Part shown: one piece after another, positions 1 through 7,153 of the stretch
Layout of the letters: the number at the start of each line of letters is the position of its first letter
Position numbering within the stretch: position 1 is the stretch's first letter
Notes under the pieces: model-generated
Seen by the model: only the letters and a program-made list of their open reading frames with translations
The model's database searches: none
What the model was told of the DNA's origin: nothing
NCBI GenBank assembly: GCA_964516635.1
Contig: CAZEZY010000008.1
Location: forward strand, 1-33,138
DNA from: CAZEZY01 sp964516635
GTDB taxonomy: Bacteria > Pseudomonadota > Gammaproteobacteria > Burkholderiales > Burkholderiaceae_C
Direction of reading: 5' to 3'
DNA length: 33,138 bases
Program-made: the position numbers and the translations under genes

Positions 1-296
1 CTCTCCAGCTTGTTTTCGCGGATCACCGCGCACTGCGCCTCGTTCACCTGTGCCTGAGTGAAGGGGATTTTCATGCGCAGGATCTTGGCGCTGTTGAAGA
101 GGCGTTCGGTGTGCTCCTGCAGCCGGAAAATGGCCGGACCGTTGACCGTGTTGTAGGCACGTACCCCTTCGAATGCCCCGCAGCCATAGTGGAGGGTATG
201 GGTCAGGACGTGGATCTTGGCATCGCGCCAGTCCACCATCTGCCCATCCATCCAGATTTTGCCGTCGCGGTCGGACATGGAGGGAATCACGGTCAT
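1..296 (-). CDS. ilvE: Branched-chain amino acid aminotransferase, N-terminal part (cut by window edge)
   Basis: The reverse strand from 296 encodes about 98 residues beginning MTVIPSMSDRDGKIWMDGQM and continuing with the fold-type IV aminotransferase N-terminus: WRDAKIHVLTHTLHYG, then AFEGVRAYN and IFRLQEHTERLFNSAKI. IlvE is a cytosolic PLP enzyme that transfers amino groups between glutamate and the branched-chain 2-oxo acids in the last step of Leu, Ile and Val synthesis. The PLP lysine lies beyond the window. The ATG at 296 fits the usual family start; an internal ATG seven codons later is also possible. It is a housekeeping gene, divergent from the FliA-type promoter at 421 and outside the motility block in function. 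Gene recognition is secure; the start is moderately sure. Confidence 0.9.
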   Translation of the reverse strand, partial: MTVIPSMSDRDGKIWMDGQMVDWRDAKIHVLTHTLHYGCGAFEGVRAYNTVNGPAIFRLQEHTERLFNSAKILRMKIPFTQAQVNEAQCAVIRENKLE

Positions 297-420
297 GGTT
301 TGCCTCAGAGGATGTTTTCGGTTCAGAATGAAGGTGGAAAAAACGCCGGCATCTGACGTTTATTCCGGATATCGTCATTCTACGGCCTGCGGTATCTTCT
401 AAAAATTTTTTGTCGGTCCC

Positions 421-447
421 TAAAGTTTCGCTGAGGGGTGCCGAAAT
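421..447 (+). promoter_or_regulatory. FliA (sigma-28) class III promoter
   Basis: TAAAGTTT at 421-428 is a perfect match to the FliA -35 consensus. After exactly 11 bases GCCGAAAT follows at 440-447, matching 6 of 8 positions of the GCCGATAA -10 consensus. Transcription would begin near 454, downstream of ATG 446 but upstream of ATG 500, so the promoter decides the start codon of the next gene. A 10-bp A/T palindrome lies just upstream near 401-411. Confidence 0.85.
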
Positions 448-499
448 GGAAGGGAAAGCGGGAATCCCGCCTGCAGCGCCGTCTGCCGAGGAGTTAGCC

Positions 500-1240
500 A
501 TGTTGTCCATTTCTTCCATTGCTGTTTCACCTTTGCCGCCTCAGGCGCCGACGGTGGCTCGCGTGCTGCCCACCACGCCTGCCAAGGCCAGCGACAACGT
601 GACCCCTGAAAATCAGGGGGTGCTGGCGCCTGTGGCGCCGGCTGGCGAAGGTTCGCGTGCGCAGGCGGGCTATGCCCCTTCCTCGCTGCCACCGGTCAAC
701 CCGACCGGCGAGACGCCGCGTGCCAACAATTTCAACAACACCGCGACACCCGAGCGAGTGGGTCAGGCCGACGCTTTCAATGCGGCTCTCGCTGGGGCCA
801 CCGCCCGGCAGGCCAGCAATCCCACCTCGCAGGGCGAATCACCGGTGTCTGAGGGTGAGGCTTTTCGCAATCTGGATAATGGCAATGCGCAGGCCAGCCG
901 CCAGGAGGCCGAGCCCTCAGCCAATGCTCAGGCCCAGGTCCGGGCTGAACGACAGCGTTATGCGGGCGAACTCCCCCCTGAGGTCAAGAATCCGGCCATG
1001 GAAGCCATGGACACCCAGATCAAGGAACTGCTGCCCAACATGTGGAAAGCCAGCCGGGCTGCGGTCGATGTCCTGATCGGGGACGAGGCCCGTGCAGCCG
1101 CAGCGGCCCGTGCCGAAGTTCTGTTTGCCGTACCGCCCGCTAGCAGCGAGCGAGGGGTGGAGGCCGCCGACAACTACATCCGGACTTCCAACCTGCCTGA
1201 GTTGCCGTCGTCCGGGCGTAACGTCGACCGTCTCGTCTGA
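500..1240 (+). CDS. Ala/Pro-rich protein of unknown function, FliA-controlled
   Basis: I do not recognise this 246-aa protein. The start at 500 is chosen because GAGGAG (488-493) lies six bases upstream and because the sigma-28-type promoter at 421-447 would start the transcript after the upstream in-frame ATG at 446. The first 150 or so residues are rich in Ala, Pro, Ser, Asn and Gln with little hydrophobic content, as in a disordered region. The last 90 residues look more structured, with amphipathic helical stretches (AMEAMDTQIKELLPNMWKAS, then an Ala-rich helix) and a tail ending SSGRNVDRLV. There is no signal peptide, membrane segment or cysteine. It stops 3 bp from the convergent cheB stop. 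Promoter and location place it in the late flagellar regulon. It could be an exported or motor-accessory protein, but no function can be assigned. Confidence 0.8.
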   Translation: MLSISSIAVSPLPPQAPTVARVLPTTPAKASDNVTPENQGVLAPVAPAGEGSRAQAGYAPSSLPPVNPTGETPRANNFNNTATPERVGQADAFNAALAGATARQASNPTSQGESPVSEGEAFRNLDNGNAQASRQEAEPSANAQAQVRAERQRYAGELPPEVKNPAMEAMDTQIKELLPNMWKASRAAVDVLIGDEARAAAAARAEVLFAVPPASSERGVEAADNYIRTSNLPELPSSGRNVDRLV

Positions 1241-1243
1241 CGC

Positions 1244-2335
1244 TCAGATCCGGTGGCGCACCCCGCCGGCACTGCTCACCCGTTCCATCACCGCCCGGGC
1301 GATCGATTTCAATGGCAACACCTCGTGCACGGCACCGTGCTGGATCGCCATTTTCGGCATCCCGAAAACGATGCAGCTCGCTTCGTCCTGCGCGATGTTG
1401 TGGGCACCAGCGTCGCGCATCTCTTTCATGGCCGTGGCACCATCGCCCCCCATGCCGGTCAGCATGATGCCGATCGCATTCGGCCCCAGCACCCGTGCAC
1501 ACGATTTGAACAGCACTTCCACCGATGGTTTGTGGCGGTTCACGGGTGGCGAGTCATCGACCACCGCCACGTAGTTGGCGCCGCTGCGCTCGATGTGGAA
1601 CTGCTTGCCCCCAGGGGCGATGTAGGCGTGGCCAGGCAGGATCCGCTGGCCATCCACGGCTTCGGCTACCCGGATGCGGCACAGCGAGTTGAGGCGTGCC
1701 GCAAAGCTGGTCGTGAACCCCGCCGGCATGTGCTGCGTGATGACGATGGCAGGTGAATCCGCAGGCAGTTCAACCAGGATGTCCTTGATGGCTTCCGTGC
1801 CGCCGGTCGAGGCCCCGATGCAGATGATCTTTTCGGTCGACAGTCGGTGCAGGGAGGGCGTCCGGGCTGATGGGGTGGTCTCGTCTGGCCTGCCGGTGGT
1901 CGGCGCTGGCGTAGGCGAGACATGCCGGCTCACGCGGGCGTGGCTGGCAATGCGTATCTTTTCGACGATCTCGGAGCCCAGTGCAGCGAGGCCGCTGGCG
2001 ACGCCAATCCGGGGCTTGGCCACAAAATCGACGGCGCCCATTTCCAGCGCGCGCAGCGTGGTGTCGGCACCCTGTTCGGTCAGGGTCGAGACCATCACCA
2101 CCGGCATGGGGCGCAGCCGCATCAGGCGAGACAGGAACTCCAGCCCGTCCATCTTGGGCATTTCGACGTCGAGTGTGATCACGTCCGGGTTGAGCTCTCG
2201 GATCATTTCCCTGGCCTGGAGCGGGTCATTGGCGGCGCCAATGCAGGTCATGTCAGGCTGCTTGTTGATGATTTCGGTCAGCAGGCTTCGGACGAGCGCC
2301 GAATCATCCACCACCACCACTTTGATCTTTTGCAT
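1244..2335 (-). CDS. cheB: Protein-glutamate methylesterase/deamidase CheB
   Basis: This 363-aa protein has an N-terminal receiver domain (about 4-120) with the acidic pair D10/D11, phospho-acceptor D56 in TLDVEMPKMDG and K107 in FVAKPR. A linker rich in Pro and Thr (135-165) follows. The C-terminal methylesterase domain (about 168-355) has the catalytic triad S176 (GASTGGTEA), H202 (ITQHMP) and D298 (TGMGGDGA). CheB removes methyl groups from receptor glutamates and deamidates glutamines, with activity raised by phosphotransfer from CheA, giving adaptation opposite to CheR. It is the last gene of the che operon, 12 bp after cheD, and converges on the Ala/Pro-rich gene with 3 bp between stops, leaving no room for a dedicated terminator. 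Confidence 0.97.
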   Translation of the reverse strand: MQKIKVVVVDDSALVRSLLTEIINKQPDMTCIGAANDPLQAREMIRELNPDVITLDVEMPKMDGLEFLSRLMRLRPMPVVMVSTLTEQGADTTLRALEMGAVDFVAKPRIGVASGLAALGSEIVEKIRIASHARVSRHVSPTPAPTTGRPDETTPSARTPSLHRLSTEKIICIGASTGGTEAIKDILVELPADSPAIVITQHMPAGFTTSFAARLNSLCRIRVAEAVDGQRILPGHAYIAPGGKQFHIERSGANYVAVVDDSPPVNRHKPSVEVLFKSCARVLGPNAIGIMLTGMGGDGATAMKEMRDAGAHNIAQDEASCIVFGMPKMAIQHGAVHEVLPLKSIARAVMERVSSAGGVRHRI

Positions 2336-2347
2336 CGAGGAACGGGT

Positions 2348-2974
2348 TCAGAAAAGGTCCACAGAGCCACCCGCCGTCGACTGCACCACCCGGGTGGCCA
2401 CGCCCTGGCGTTCCTGCGATTCGAGCGTGTCGGGGTGGGCGTGCGCCAGGCGCTTGACCATGGCCTTGCCCGTGACCGGAAAGAACACCACCTTGCGTGG
2501 ATAGATGTCCAGCACGTCTTTCGAGACCACAGGGATGCGCTCGGTGGACAGGTAATCCAGCACGAACTTGGTGTTGCGTTCGCCGACATTCATGCTGGTG
2601 AAGCCGGAGATGACGGCACCTCCGCCAAAAATCTTGGCCTGCATGTAGTCGCGGGAGGAACCCATCTTGATGAGTTCGTTGATCAGCAGTTCCATGGCGT
2701 AGGACCCGTAGCGCCCTGACGTATCGGCGCCACCATCAGGGAGCATGAAGTGGTTCATGCCACCGATGCGCAGGCGTGAATCCCAGATGCAGGCGGCAAT
2801 GCAGGACCCGAGAACCGTCATGATCACGAGGTCTTCATCTGCCACGAAATACTCGCCTGGCAACACCTTGGCCGCGTTGTATTTGAAATGCTGATCGTGA
2901 AAGAAGAACGATGCTTCGCCCGGTCTCCTGGGGCGTGATTTCAGGATTTTGAGGTAATCGGGACTTCGGTGCAT
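2348..2974 (-). CDS. cheD: Chemoreceptor glutamine deamidase CheD
   Basis: The 208-aa protein carries the CheD core: TVLGSCIAACIWD with the catalytic cysteine C58, and GGMNHFMLP with catalytic histidine H75. KIFGGGAVISG and the NVGERN region follow. CheD deamidates specific receptor glutamines to glutamates and in some species interacts with CheC-type phosphatases. I place the start at ATG 2974: it lies 5 bp after the cheR stop and is preceded by GGAAAAG at a normal distance. ATG 2992 is in frame but has no ribosome site. The tail ends in GGSVDLF, closely like the AGSIELF tail of the cheZ-like protein of the same operon, suggesting a shared docking peptide. Family assignment is firm; the start is fairly sure. 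Confidence 0.93.
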   Translation of the reverse strand: MHRSPDYLKILKSRPRRPGEASFFFHDQHFKYNAAKVLPGEYFVADEDLVIMTVLGSCIAACIWDSRLRIGGMNHFMLPDGGADTSGRYGSYAMELLINELIKMGSSRDYMQAKIFGGGAVISGFTSMNVGERNTKFVLDYLSTERIPVVSKDVLDIYPRKVVFFPVTGKAMVKRLAHAHPDTLESQERQGVATRVVQSTAGGSVDLF

Positions 2975-2978
2975 GGAC

Positions 2979-3812
2979 TTAGACTTTTCCATAAGTGGTT
3001 TTGCCACGCAACGTGAAGAGCGAGCGAGCATCACTGAAGTTTTCGGCATGCCCCACAAACAGGGTGCCATTGGGCTTGACCAGCCGGTGGATACGGGCCA
3101 GCACCTGTCTCTGGGTGGAGTTGTCGAAATAGATCATGACGTTGCGGCAGAACACCACGTCGAAGGTTTCTTTCAGGCTCCAGTGGTCCTCGATCAGGTT
3201 GAGGGTGAAGAAATGGATGTGCTTCTGCAACTCTGGCTTGACCCTTGCCAGGCCGTCGTTGCCGCCTTTGCCCTTCAGAAAGTACTTCTGCAACTGGACG
3301 GTACTGAGGTTTTTCATGCCCTCGAGTTTGTAGACGCCGCGCGATGCCGTGCTCAGCACCTTGGTGTCGATGTCGCTCGCCCAGATCTGGAAGCGGCCAT
3401 TGATGCCTAGCGCGTCGGCCATCGTGATGGCGATCGAGTAGGGCTCCTCGCCAGTGGAGGCCGCGCTGCACCAGATCTTCCAGTCGTGCCCCGCTGGGGC
3501 TGCCTGCACGAGGCGGGTGAGTTCGGTGAAATGGTGGTTTTCCCGGAAGAAGGACGTCAGGTTGGTGGTGAGGGCATTGACAAATTCCTGCCATTCGTTG
3601 TCACCGGCCTGGTGCTCAAGCCAGTCGAGATAGTCCTTGAAATGGTGGTAACCGGTGTCACGCAGCCGGCGGGCAATCCGGCTGTAAACCATGGCCTGCT
3701 TGCCATCGTGCAGGCTGATCCCGGCATGCTGGTAGATCAGCGCCTTGATGCGGTCGAAGTCGCCCTTGGTCCAGGCGAACTCTCGGCTCTGCAGACTGGC
3801 GGTGTCGTCCAT
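2979..3812 (-). CDS. cheR: Chemotaxis protein methyltransferase CheR
   Basis: This 277-aa protein has the small helical N-terminal domain of CheR (about 10-85) with YSRIARRLRD, then TTNLTSFFRENHHF, and a Rossmann SAM-binding domain. Motif I is IWCSAASTGEEPYSIAI (113-129), an acidic SAM contact lies in ASDIDTKVL (145-153), and FCRNVMIYFD (221-230) is the conserved family signature. CheR methylates glutamates in receptor signalling domains, raising CheA activity during adaptation. The gene lies 17 bp downstream of cheA and just ahead of cheD. No receptor gene is in the window, so its substrates are encoded elsewhere. Length and motifs are normal. Confidence 0.97.
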   Translation of the reverse strand: MDDTASLQSREFAWTKGDFDRIKALIYQHAGISLHDGKQAMVYSRIARRLRDTGYHHFKDYLDWLEHQAGDNEWQEFVNALTTNLTSFFRENHHFTELTRLVQAAPAGHDWKIWCSAASTGEEPYSIAITMADALGINGRFQIWASDIDTKVLSTASRGVYKLEGMKNLSTVQLQKYFLKGKGGNDGLARVKPELQKHIHFFTLNLIEDHWSLKETFDVVFCRNVMIYFDNSTQRQVLARIHRLVKPNGTLFVGHAENFSDARSLFTLRGKTTYGKV

Positions 3813-3829
3813 GGTCGATTTCCAGCGAT

Positions 3830-6037
3830 TCAGTGCCTGGTTCGCCGAACCAGAGACGAGGTGTCCAGAATGAGCGAGACGCTGCCATCACCCAGAATGG
3901 TGGCACCTGAGATGTTCGGCACCTTCCTGTAGTTGGCCTCAAGGTTCTTGATCACCACCTGCTGCTGTCCCAGCAGTTCGTCCACCATCAGGGCCACGCG
4001 CGAGCCATCGGACTCGATCACCACCATGATGCTGTTGGCCGTGGCGTCGTCTGGCTTGCGGGGTACGCCGAAGTGCTTGTCGATTTCGATGACAGGCATG
4101 TACTCTTCGCGCACCTTCACCAACTGGGCGTTCTGCGCCACGGTGTTGATGGAGGTGGCTTCGACCTGGAACGATTCCACCACCGATGACAGCGGGAGGA
4201 TGTAGATCTCGTCACTGACGCGAACGGTCATGCCGTCCATGATGGCAAGGGTCAGGGGCAGGCGCACTTTCACGCTCATGCCGAAGCCTTCGGACGAATC
4301 GATTTCGACCGAGCCGCCCAGTGAGGCGATGTTTTTCTTGACCACGTCCATGCCCACGCCGCGCCCGGAGACATCGGTGACCACTTCGGCGGTGGAGAAC
4401 CCCGGCGCGAAGATCAGGTTCCACACATCCGTGTCGGGCATGTCATCGGAGACGTCGATCCCCTTGCTGCGGGCTTTCTCGATGAGCTTTTGCCGGTTGA
4501 GGCCTTTGCCATCGTCCCGGACCTCGATCAGGATGGAGCCGCCCTGGTGGGCGGCCGACAGGGTGATGGTGCCCATCTCGGGTTTGCCGTTCGCCAGACG
4601 CACGTCCGGCATTTCGATGCCGTGGTCGCAGCTGTTGCGAATGAGGTGGGTGAGGGGATCGGTGATTTTCTCGATCAGACCCTTGTCCAGTTCGGTGGCT
4701 TCGCCGTGGGTGATGAGATCCACCTTCTTGCCCAGCTTGCCGGCCAGGTCACGCAGCATGCGCGGGAATCGGCTGAACACGACCGACATCGGGATCATGC
4801 GGATCGACATGACCGATTCCTGCAGATCGCGCGTGTTGCGCTCCAGATCGGCCAGACCTGCCAGCAACTGCTGGTTCAGCGTGGCGTCCAGCGACTGGCT
4901 GTACTGCGCCAGCATGGCCTGAGTGATGACCAGTTCACCGACCTGGTTGATCAGCTGATCGATCTTGCTGACCGAGACCCGCAGGGTGGTGGTTTCCAGC
5001 TGGGCCGTGGAGGCCACCCGTGACGCCTTGGCGGTTTCGCGGGCCTTGCTTTCGGGGGCACCCGTGGCGGCGGTCTGAGCCGTGACCGTTTCGGGATCCT
5101 CTCCCAGGGCCCGGGCGTGGTCCTGAGACGTCATCGGGTTGCCGGGCGCACCCGGAAAGAGGCCGTACCCCTGAACCAGATCCTGGGCAGGAACTGGCGC
5201 CCCGCTGGCCGATGGGACCGTCGACGCAATCGGACTGCCAGGCGCACCGGCGAACAGGCCATAACCCTGTTCGATGATGACCATGCTGTGATCGGGCGTG
5301 GGCGCCGCTTCAGTGTACCCGGGTGCCTCCAGACGGATCTGGTCTTTGGCCACATGAAACGCAAAGAGGTCGAGTAGCTCGTCCTCGGTGCTGCTGGTGG
5401 AGATGTCATAAACCCGGCAGCCTTGTTCTGCCGCTTCACCGACGATGATGCCCAGACCAGGGATGTCTCGAAACAGTTCCTTGATCGGATCGGCCAGGCC
5501 GAGGTCCGGCAGCGGGCCGATCACTGCTCGGATCTGGCGTGTCTGACCCGGAGGTGATGCCGTCGGCATGCCACTGGGTGGGGGGGGCGGTGGATGGGGT
5601 GCCGCCACCGGCGAGGGCGCAGTGACCGGCGCTGCACCGCTGGCCAGCGTTCTGATGCGTTGAACCAGGCCCGCCGTTTCGGGCGGTTCGCCACCGAGCC
5701 CTTGGTGCCTGGCCAGTTGCCCCTTCAGCGCATCGGCCGATTCGAGCAGCACATCCACCATCGGCATGGTCGGCGTGAGTTCATGGCGCCGCAGTTTGTC
5801 GAGCAAAGACTCCATCTGGTGGGTGAGTTCCGCCACGTCTTCAAAACCGAAGGTGGCGGCCCCTCCTTTGATGGAGTGAGCACAGCGGAAGATGGCATTC
5901 AGCTCTTCGTCGTCAACCGTTTCCAGATCCAGGTTGAGCAGTTGCTGTTCCATCTGCTCCAGGTTTTCTCCCGCTTCTTCAAAGAAGATCTGATAGAACT
6001 GGGTCAGGTCAAAGCCGTCGTTTTTGTCGTCTGCCAT
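3830..6037 (-). CDS. cheA: Chemotaxis histidine kinase CheA
   Basis: CheA (735 aa) autophosphorylates in receptor arrays and passes phosphate to CheY and CheB. Visible domains: an HPt domain (about 8-110) with H54 in AHSIKGGAATFGF; a Pro/Ala linker with a run of six prolines near 150; a P2-like domain (about 168-240); a second linker; dimerisation helices (about 353-415, SKIDQLINQVGELVITQAML); an ATPase domain with N box HLIRNSCDHGIE (464-475), VRDDGKGLN and FAPGFSTAEVVTDVSGRGVG; and a CheW-like P5 domain (about 598-735). Linker residues 257-269 and 289-301 repeat the pattern QGYGLFxGAPGxP. The proline run is encoded over a homopolymer of 8 G (+ strand 5580-5587). The gene lies between cheY and cheR; no cheW follows it. 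Confidence 0.97.
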   Translation of the reverse strand: MADDKNDGFDLTQFYQIFFEEAGENLEQMEQQLLNLDLETVDDEELNAIFRCAHSIKGGAATFGFEDVAELTHQMESLLDKLRRHELTPTMPMVDVLLESADALKGQLARHQGLGGEPPETAGLVQRIRTLASGAAPVTAPSPVAAPHPPPPPPSGMPTASPPGQTRQIRAVIGPLPDLGLADPIKELFRDIPGLGIIVGEAAEQGCRVYDISTSSTEDELLDLFAFHVAKDQIRLEAPGYTEAAPTPDHSMVIIEQGYGLFAGAPGSPIASTVPSASGAPVPAQDLVQGYGLFPGAPGNPMTSQDHARALGEDPETVTAQTAATGAPESKARETAKASRVASTAQLETTTLRVSVSKIDQLINQVGELVITQAMLAQYSQSLDATLNQQLLAGLADLERNTRDLQESVMSIRMIPMSVVFSRFPRMLRDLAGKLGKKVDLITHGEATELDKGLIEKITDPLTHLIRNSCDHGIEMPDVRLANGKPEMGTITLSAAHQGGSILIEVRDDGKGLNRQKLIEKARSKGIDVSDDMPDTDVWNLIFAPGFSTAEVVTDVSGRGVGMDVVKKNIASLGGSVEIDSSEGFGMSVKVRLPLTLAIMDGMTVRVSDEIYILPLSSVVESFQVEATSINTVAQNAQLVKVREEYMPVIEIDKHFGVPRKPDDATANSIMVVIESDGSRVALMVDELLGQQQVVIKNLEANYRKVPNISGATILGDGSVSLILDTSSLVRRTRH

Positions 6038-6082
6038 GGTGGGTTCTCAGTGGGTCTTGTGCAGCGCGAACAGGCGTTTGGG

Positions 6083-6445
6083 TCAGCGGATGACCTTGTT
6101 GATGACCTCGATCAGACGGTTCGGATCGAATGGTTTGACCAGCCAGCCGGTGGCGCCCGCGGCCCGTCCGGCCTGTTTCATCTGGTCGCTGGATTCGGTG
6201 GTCAGGATCAGGATGGGGGTGTTCTTGAAATTCGGATGTTCGCGCAGCTTGCGCGTGAGGCCGATGCCGTCGAGCCGGGGCATGTTCTGGTCGGTCAGCA
6301 CCAGATCGAAATGCTGTTTTTCCGCCTTCTCGAAAGCGTCGATGCCATCGACGGCCTCAACCACTTTGAAGCCGGCACCCACCAGGGTGAACGACACCAT
6401 TTTGCGCATCGAGGCAGAGTCATCAACGGCGAGAATCGAATGCAT
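6083..6445 (-). CDS. cheY: Chemotaxis response regulator CheY
   Basis: A single receiver domain of 120 aa. The acidic pocket is D8/D9, the phospho-acceptor is D52 in LTDQNMPRLDG, the switch threonine is T82/T83 in ILTTESS and the conserved lysine is K104 in LVKPFDP. The usual tyrosine two residues before the V-K-P-F stretch is replaced by W101, a known variant among CheY proteins. Phosphorylated CheY binds FliM and changes flagellar rotation. An AAGGT ribosome site precedes the ATG by about six bases. It sits between the cheZ-like gene (39 bp) and cheA (45 bp), so kinase, regulator and presumed phosphatase are made together. Confidence 0.95.
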   Translation of the reverse strand: MHSILAVDDSASMRKMVSFTLVGAGFKVVEAVDGIDAFEKAEKQHFDLVLTDQNMPRLDGIGLTRKLREHPNFKNTPILILTTESSDQMKQAGRAAGATGWLVKPFDPNRLIEVINKVIR

Positions 6446-6484
6446 GGGATTACCTTGTAACGTGTGCGGTTGTATCAGCGAGGG

Positions 6485-6985
6485 TCAGAAGAGTTCGATG
6501 GAGCCGGCGTCCATTTCGCTCTGCGTGACCGGATTCGGGTTTTTGGGCATGTGGGTCACGACGAGGCCAGCTTCTTCCTCGTCGGGCTCCATGGCTTCGT
6601 CGGCCAGGATGTAGGCGCAGCCTTGCAGCATCTTGCCGATGTGGGTGAGCAACTGCGTGGCCATGTCGTGAAACTGCAGTTCGGTCACGGCCAGATGCAG
6701 GGCTTTGCGCAGCTCTTCCGACTGGGGGTGGTCGGCCATGGTTTCGGAAATCTGCATGGCATGGTTGAAGCGGTCCAGCAAATTGCCCGTGGCGTGGTTG
6801 AGCAGCCCTTCCAGCCGCTTCAGGTCGTTCGTGGCCACCAGCAGGGAATCCTGGAGGTCGGCCACCACCGACACCTCCATTTCCACGGCAGGCTCGTCGG
6901 TGCGCTCAGGCAATGGCTCCACGGTGGTGTACTCCTCCCGTGGCCATCGGCGTAAGTCTTGGGGCGATCTGGGTGCTTCTTGCAT
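6485..6985 (-). CDS. CheZ-like chemotaxis protein (presumed CheY-P phosphatase)
   Basis: This protein of about 166 aa is the first gene of the che operon. It is mainly helical, with helices around 40-85 and 90-125. The segment TELQFHDMATQLLTHI contains D107 and Q111 in D-x-x-x-Q spacing, the spacing of the catalytic Asp and Gln in CheZ phosphatases (D143 and Q147 in E. coli). The C-terminal tail is acidic and ends AGSIELF, in the place where CheZ carries its CheY-binding peptide. It is shorter than enteric CheZ and otherwise not obviously similar, so phosphatase function is inferred from motif and position next to cheY. The start at 6985 is chosen because the N-terminal extension possible from 7111 looks non-coding; the ribosome site is weak. 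Confidence 0.7.
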   Translation of the reverse strand: MQEAPRSPQDLRRWPREEYTTVEPLPERTDEPAVEMEVSVVADLQDSLLVATNDLKRLEGLLNHATGNLLDRFNHAMQISETMADHPQSEELRKALHLAVTELQFHDMATQLLTHIGKMLQGCAYILADEAMEPDEEEAGLVVTHMPKNPNPVTQSEMDAGSIELF

Positions 6986-7064
6986 ACGGCCTGAAATGAT
7001 TTCCGACGGAAAATACGCAGGTACAAATATAAGCCGATACAACTGCGCGTACCAGAGACTCATG

Positions 7065-7093
7065 CTGACCTGGCTCAAATGGCGTGCGATAAA
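7065..7093 (+). promoter_or_regulatory. Possible sigma-70 promoter for the kinase/regulator pair
   Basis: CTGACC (7065-7070) and GATAAA (7088-7093) are separated by 17 bases, each matching 4 of 6 consensus positions. A transcript would start near 7100, consistent with the TTG start at 7154 rather than ATG 7103. Both boxes are weak, so this is only a candidate. Confidence 0.3.
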
Positions 7094-7153
7094 ACGCTGG
7101 TGATGCATCAAAATGGCTTATCGGCATTTTCAGTTCACACCACAGAGGGTAGT

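Noticed and set aside
410..499. Longer forms of the FliA-controlled gene starting at TTG 410 or ATG 446
   Set aside because: Both start codons lie within or before the promoter, ahead of the predicted transcript start near 454.
2975..3070. Longer CheD reading frame starting inside cheR
   Set aside because: It would overlap cheR by about 90 bp, lacks a ribosome site and shows no CheD similarity in the added part.
7118..7125. Perfect GCCGATAA on the reverse strand upstream of the cheZ-like gene
   Set aside because: No sigma-28 -35 element at 11 bases (the site reads TGTGGTGT), so it is not reported as the che operon promoter.
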